From Helichrysum umbraculigerum (lineage: Eukaryota; Streptophyta; Magnoliopsida; Asterales; Asteraceae): a DNA stretch of 64,000 nucleotides. The DNA is taken from positions 240,206,750-240,270,749 of the forward strand of contig CATIUR010000001.1 of NCBI GenBank assembly GCA_949592205.1, given 5' to 3'. Position numbers and translations under genes: made by a program. Shown here in pieces: positions 61,001 through 64,000 of this stretch. Position 1 is the first letter of the stretch; every line of letters begins with the position of its first letter. The notes beneath the pieces are model-generated. The model made no database searches and was not told the DNA's origin. It saw only the letters and a list, made by a program, of their open reading frames with translations.

Positions 61001-64000
61001 CCATTCACATTGATTCAAGTAGTTCAATTTTTTTATGTTAATGGCATCTAAAATTTTCCCCTGCTTGTTGACAGTTACAGGGCAGACTTTAGCAGAAAAT
61101 GCAAAACTTTTCCCTTCTTTATCTGAAGGACAGGTAATTTATCGTCTTATCTTTGTTCACATTTCATAATCTTTACTAAATATCTAAATGAGCAAAAAAT
61201 ATGTCTTTCTTTTGCCAGCAAATAATAAGACCACCAACCAACCCCATAAAGGAAACAGGTCACATTCAAATATTATATGGAAATCTTGCACCCGATGGTT
61301 CCGTGGCAAAGATCACAGGAAAAGAAGGGTTGTACTTCTCTGGTAATCCTCTTATTCGGTTTGTTATGTTCAAGTTTCTCTTTCATGTTTTCTTTAGTTC
61401 TATGTAGGTTGATGTGTTGTGATATTGGGACTTTGTTCAGGTCCTGCACTTGTATTTGAGGGGGAGGAATCCATGATTGCAGCCATCTCTGAAGACCCGA
61501 TGAGTTTTAAGGTATATTTGACTTTATATGTGTTCCCTCTTATCTTTTTATGCTTTTCACATGAAAAGTCGGTAGCATGGTCGATCTAGTTTTGCATATG
61601 AGCCTTAAGGTTAATTAAGAAATGATAAAACTAGATGAACAAGTGTTGCATAATTAAGAGTTGAGACATACTGGTATAGTTGTGTATAGTCTTCAGTGAC
61701 AAATGAGAACATTAAGATTTCAAATGCCACAAAAACGGAATTAGGATAGAAGACGTCCCCCCACAGTATTTTGAACAAAAGTACTGAGTAAGATAACTAT
61801 TAAAGTTCCATTTTTCGCATTTCCATATTTACAATTTACTTAAAGTTTTGACTTATCTGCAAGCTTTGGTGTTCTTTTTCACATCTTTTGTTATAGTTAG
61901 TAACTTAGTATGTAACAATAACCGAATATTATGGTTCCAAAAGTCATTATTTCGTCTTTTACTTGGTTATAGTGATCAGTAACTGAAAATTTGTTTGACA
62001 TCTTGTCTCAGGGGAAGGTAGTTGTTATCAGAGGAGAAGGTCCTAAAGGGGGCCCAGGTATGCCTGAAATGCTGACACCCACAAGTGCAATTATGGGAGC
62101 TGGTCTCGGCAAGGTACTTCATAAGTCCTATAAACACTTCTAACATCTTGTTAGCCTACCCCTAAAAACCTTAATACAATCTGTTGGTTTACACCATTCT
62201 CACAACGTCTGCACTTGTGGGTCCCATCTTAAGTGCTTTTTAGCATCCACATTTATTTCCACCTGTATCTGATAAAGTGGAATCATTTACTTGCCATAAT
62301 GAATGAATACAAGTTTTTTCTTCTAAGGACATGTCTTCTTGAAAGCTGTTTCATCAGGTAAATTGGTTAATGATGAGCTACAAATTTATTGAACTCTTTC
62401 AGGAAGTTGCGTTGTTAACTGATGGAAGATTTTCAGGCGGTTCACATGGATATGTTGTTGGACACATTTGCCCTGAAGCACAGGTTTCATCCTTTTCTTT
62501 CTCTACTTCCTTGTGCGATGCACGGTTTCCTAACAAGTTTAGTATTATAATCGTGACAAATGGTTGAATAGTAAGATAAAGCATTACAGTTAATGCAAAT
62601 TATATTAATGATAGATAGTTACATTAAGTAGTGAAGAATTTAGATTATAATAATTAAGTAAATAATTCTCTAACTTCATTTCCCTTATCTTAAATTGATA
62701 AAAACCATGAAAATGATTGGTATCAAGTCGTAGTTTCACAAATAGTTAGATCAATTCCATAAATTTTGCAATTTATCTCGTAGACAATGTTGGTTCTATT
62801 ATTAATGATATATGTGATCTTCCTGAATATGTATTAATCAGAAGACATAGGTTATATAATAAGACTTATCATTGTGGATAAAACAACAAAAATGCTTTAT
62901 TAGACTTTCCAAAAGTCATAGTTGTGACTCTTACGAGTCAAGTCAGATTACCTAAATCATACAAAATAATTGGAATGATGAGTGGAAGAACGTCTTCAAA
63001 TTTGTCGTTTAAGAAATGATAGGTATTACGTAAATGTTTCGCATAAAAGTGGTTAGTAGTTATAAAGAAGAGATAACCACTTTATATTATTAGTTAATCT
63101 AAATAATATAAAAGTTTCGCATTATATCACTTTATAATATTAGTTAATCCAAATAATATAAGAGTGGTAAAATGTTTCGCATAATTTATGTCACTGGAAT
63201 GATTTCAAACAAAGTAAAAAAGATGTTCAAGTATATTGGAGAGATAAAGAAATAAAAAAAGTAAATGTTTTGGTAATTGAGAAGAAAATTGGTAGACATA
63301 AAAGATTAGTTTTTATTAAATTATTACTGTATTAAATAAGGTTAATGTTATTTTTTATTGGATATAAATAAGGAATATAAGGCCTCTTTAAAGAGTTGTG
63401 TCATTTGATTATTACGAATAAACGTTGAAACAATTGGGAAGGAGAAACATAGAATGACACTTGAAATTAGGGGGGGCCGCGTGGCAAATTAGCATCAATT
63501 ATCCCTTTTTAATATTGGCGATGATATATTCGTATGTTCTAACTGTTATTAATGGATGTGCAGGAAGGTGGTCCAATTGGTCTAGTCCGAGATGGAGATG
63601 TGATAACGATAGACATCAGCAAGAGGAGAATGGATGTTCAGCTAACAGACGCAGAGCTAGATGAAAGACGAAAGTCATGGACCGCTCCTGCATACAAGGC
63701 TGAAAGAGGTGTCCTTTACAAGGTACATTCCCTTCCATTATAAAAGTTAATCGTCATCTTCAAGTTTCAACAACAAAGTCACTAAATTTTAGATCCAAGA
63801 TTGTTGCAAATTGCAATTCCATGAAAATTGGGTAATCCTGATATGAATGATATGGTAAAAAACTGTCATCCCCAAGAGTTAAAAATGGCTTGGTGCACCA
63901 TGGTTTCCTTTATTATTGTTGTTGGTGCACTAATGATCTTTTGGTTTCAGTACATCAAGAACGTTCAGTCGGCTTCAAAAGGATGTGTAACGGATGAGTC
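58054..64000 (+). CDS. DHAD: Dihydroxy-acid dehydratase, plastid (14 exons seen, 3' end cut by window)
   Basis: The enzyme dehydrates 2,3-dihydroxy acids to 2-oxo acids in branched-chain amino acid synthesis in plastids. Exons: 58054-58575, 59035-59106, 59381-59428, 59609-59763, 59847-60041, 60459-60570, 60683-60752, 61075-61133, 61219-61342, 61441-61511, 62012-62113, 62403-62483, 63564-63722, 63951 to the edge. All junctions are GT-AG and phases join cleanly. About 606 residues are covered, near full length (plant enzymes are about 610). Residues 1-35 or so are a Ser/Thr/Pro/Ala-rich transit peptide. Likely [2Fe-2S] ligands are Cys98 (GNTCNMH), Cys171 (PGCDKN) and Cys243 ([16 protein letters not shown]). 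Lys173 is the Mg-binding, carbamylated lysine of the family, and Ser521 ([10 protein letters not shown]) the proposed base. It is the only intact host gene here, with no defect seen. Confidence 0.97.
60228..60356. mobile_element. Foldback MITE-like element in DHAD intron 5
   Basis: Outer arms TGATTCGTACACCA / TGGTGTACGAATCA and a long inner stem (60260-60324, ccaccaaatatgctt... / ...agcatatttggtgg) make a 129-bp near-perfect hairpin inside the intron 60042-60458. Its distance from both splice sites suggests no effect on splicing. Confidence 0.65.
63077..63183. repeat. Tandem duplication in DHAD intron 12
   Basis: Two copies of about 50 bp (cactttat.ttattagttaat.. to ..gtttcgcat) lie head to tail inside the 1.08-kb intron 62484-63563, the longest of the gene. 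The second copy has a short insertion. The rest of the intron is AT-rich with nothing recognised. Confidence 0.7.

Noticed and set aside
1..64000. tRNA, rRNA or other structural RNA genes
   Set aside because: No tRNA-like cloverleaf or rRNA sequence was recognised by eye; the only tRNA-related matches are the primer-binding sites.

Overview
The window is plant nuclear DNA. Its right end carries a split, chloroplast-type dihydroxy-acid dehydratase gene with plant GT-AG introns. The rest is almost entirely LTR retrotransposons nested inside one another. A daisy-family (Asteraceae) host is my best guess, because the extra third ORF of the copia elements resembles proteins I remember as common in Asteraceae predictions; this could not be checked here.

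Layout. An outer Ty3/gypsy chromovirus on the minus strand (GY1) runs from beyond the left edge to 53982. Its gag gene is split by two insertions. The first is GY2 (5084-37468, plus), a gag-only Ty3/gypsy-type element. GY2 contains copia element A (8981-33453, plus), which in turn contains copia element C (16529-28407, minus). The second insertion in GY1 is copia element B (37782-50287, plus), a close relative of A. All four inner insertions have exact 5-bp target duplications (aatag, actaa, aaatg, tgagt) and paired LTRs about 99% identical or better by eye. The GY1 LTRs differ by roughly 20 substitutions over 1.27 kb, as expected for the oldest layer. Bases 53983-58053 are intergenic, with a degenerate tandem repeat, an AT microsatellite, three MITE-like elements and one possible first exon of a minus-strand gene. 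The dehydratase gene fills 58054-64000 and is cut by the window end a few codons before its expected stop.

How the parts work. A, B and C are Sirevirus-like copia elements with separate gag and pol ORFs and a third large ORF (ORF3) between pol and the 3' LTR. ORF3 is open in all three, although gag or pol is broken in each. A and B carry dense arrays of a rigid 22-bp palindrome, GCGACGT-N8-ACGTCGC, in three places: upstream of the LTR TATA box, in the gag leader, and in the roughly 0.8-kb leader of ORF3. The ORF3 leader has its own TATA-like sequence and ends in a splice-acceptor-like site just before the ATG. C carries ORF3 with the same N-terminal block but a different array, CAGT-N2-TAAC. 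GY1 and GY2 have palindromes of comparable design with a GCGAC core.

The most interesting possibility is that each family pairs a private cis-motif array with an element-encoded ORF3 factor, similar in logic to the motif-recognising anti-silencing proteins of Arabidopsis VANDAL elements. That is a hypothesis. The motif structure itself is read directly from the sequence. A second unexpected pattern is a branch-point/acceptor-like sequence at the gag-pol junction of all three copia elements, always in phase 0, with the gag stop codon lying in the branch-point position.
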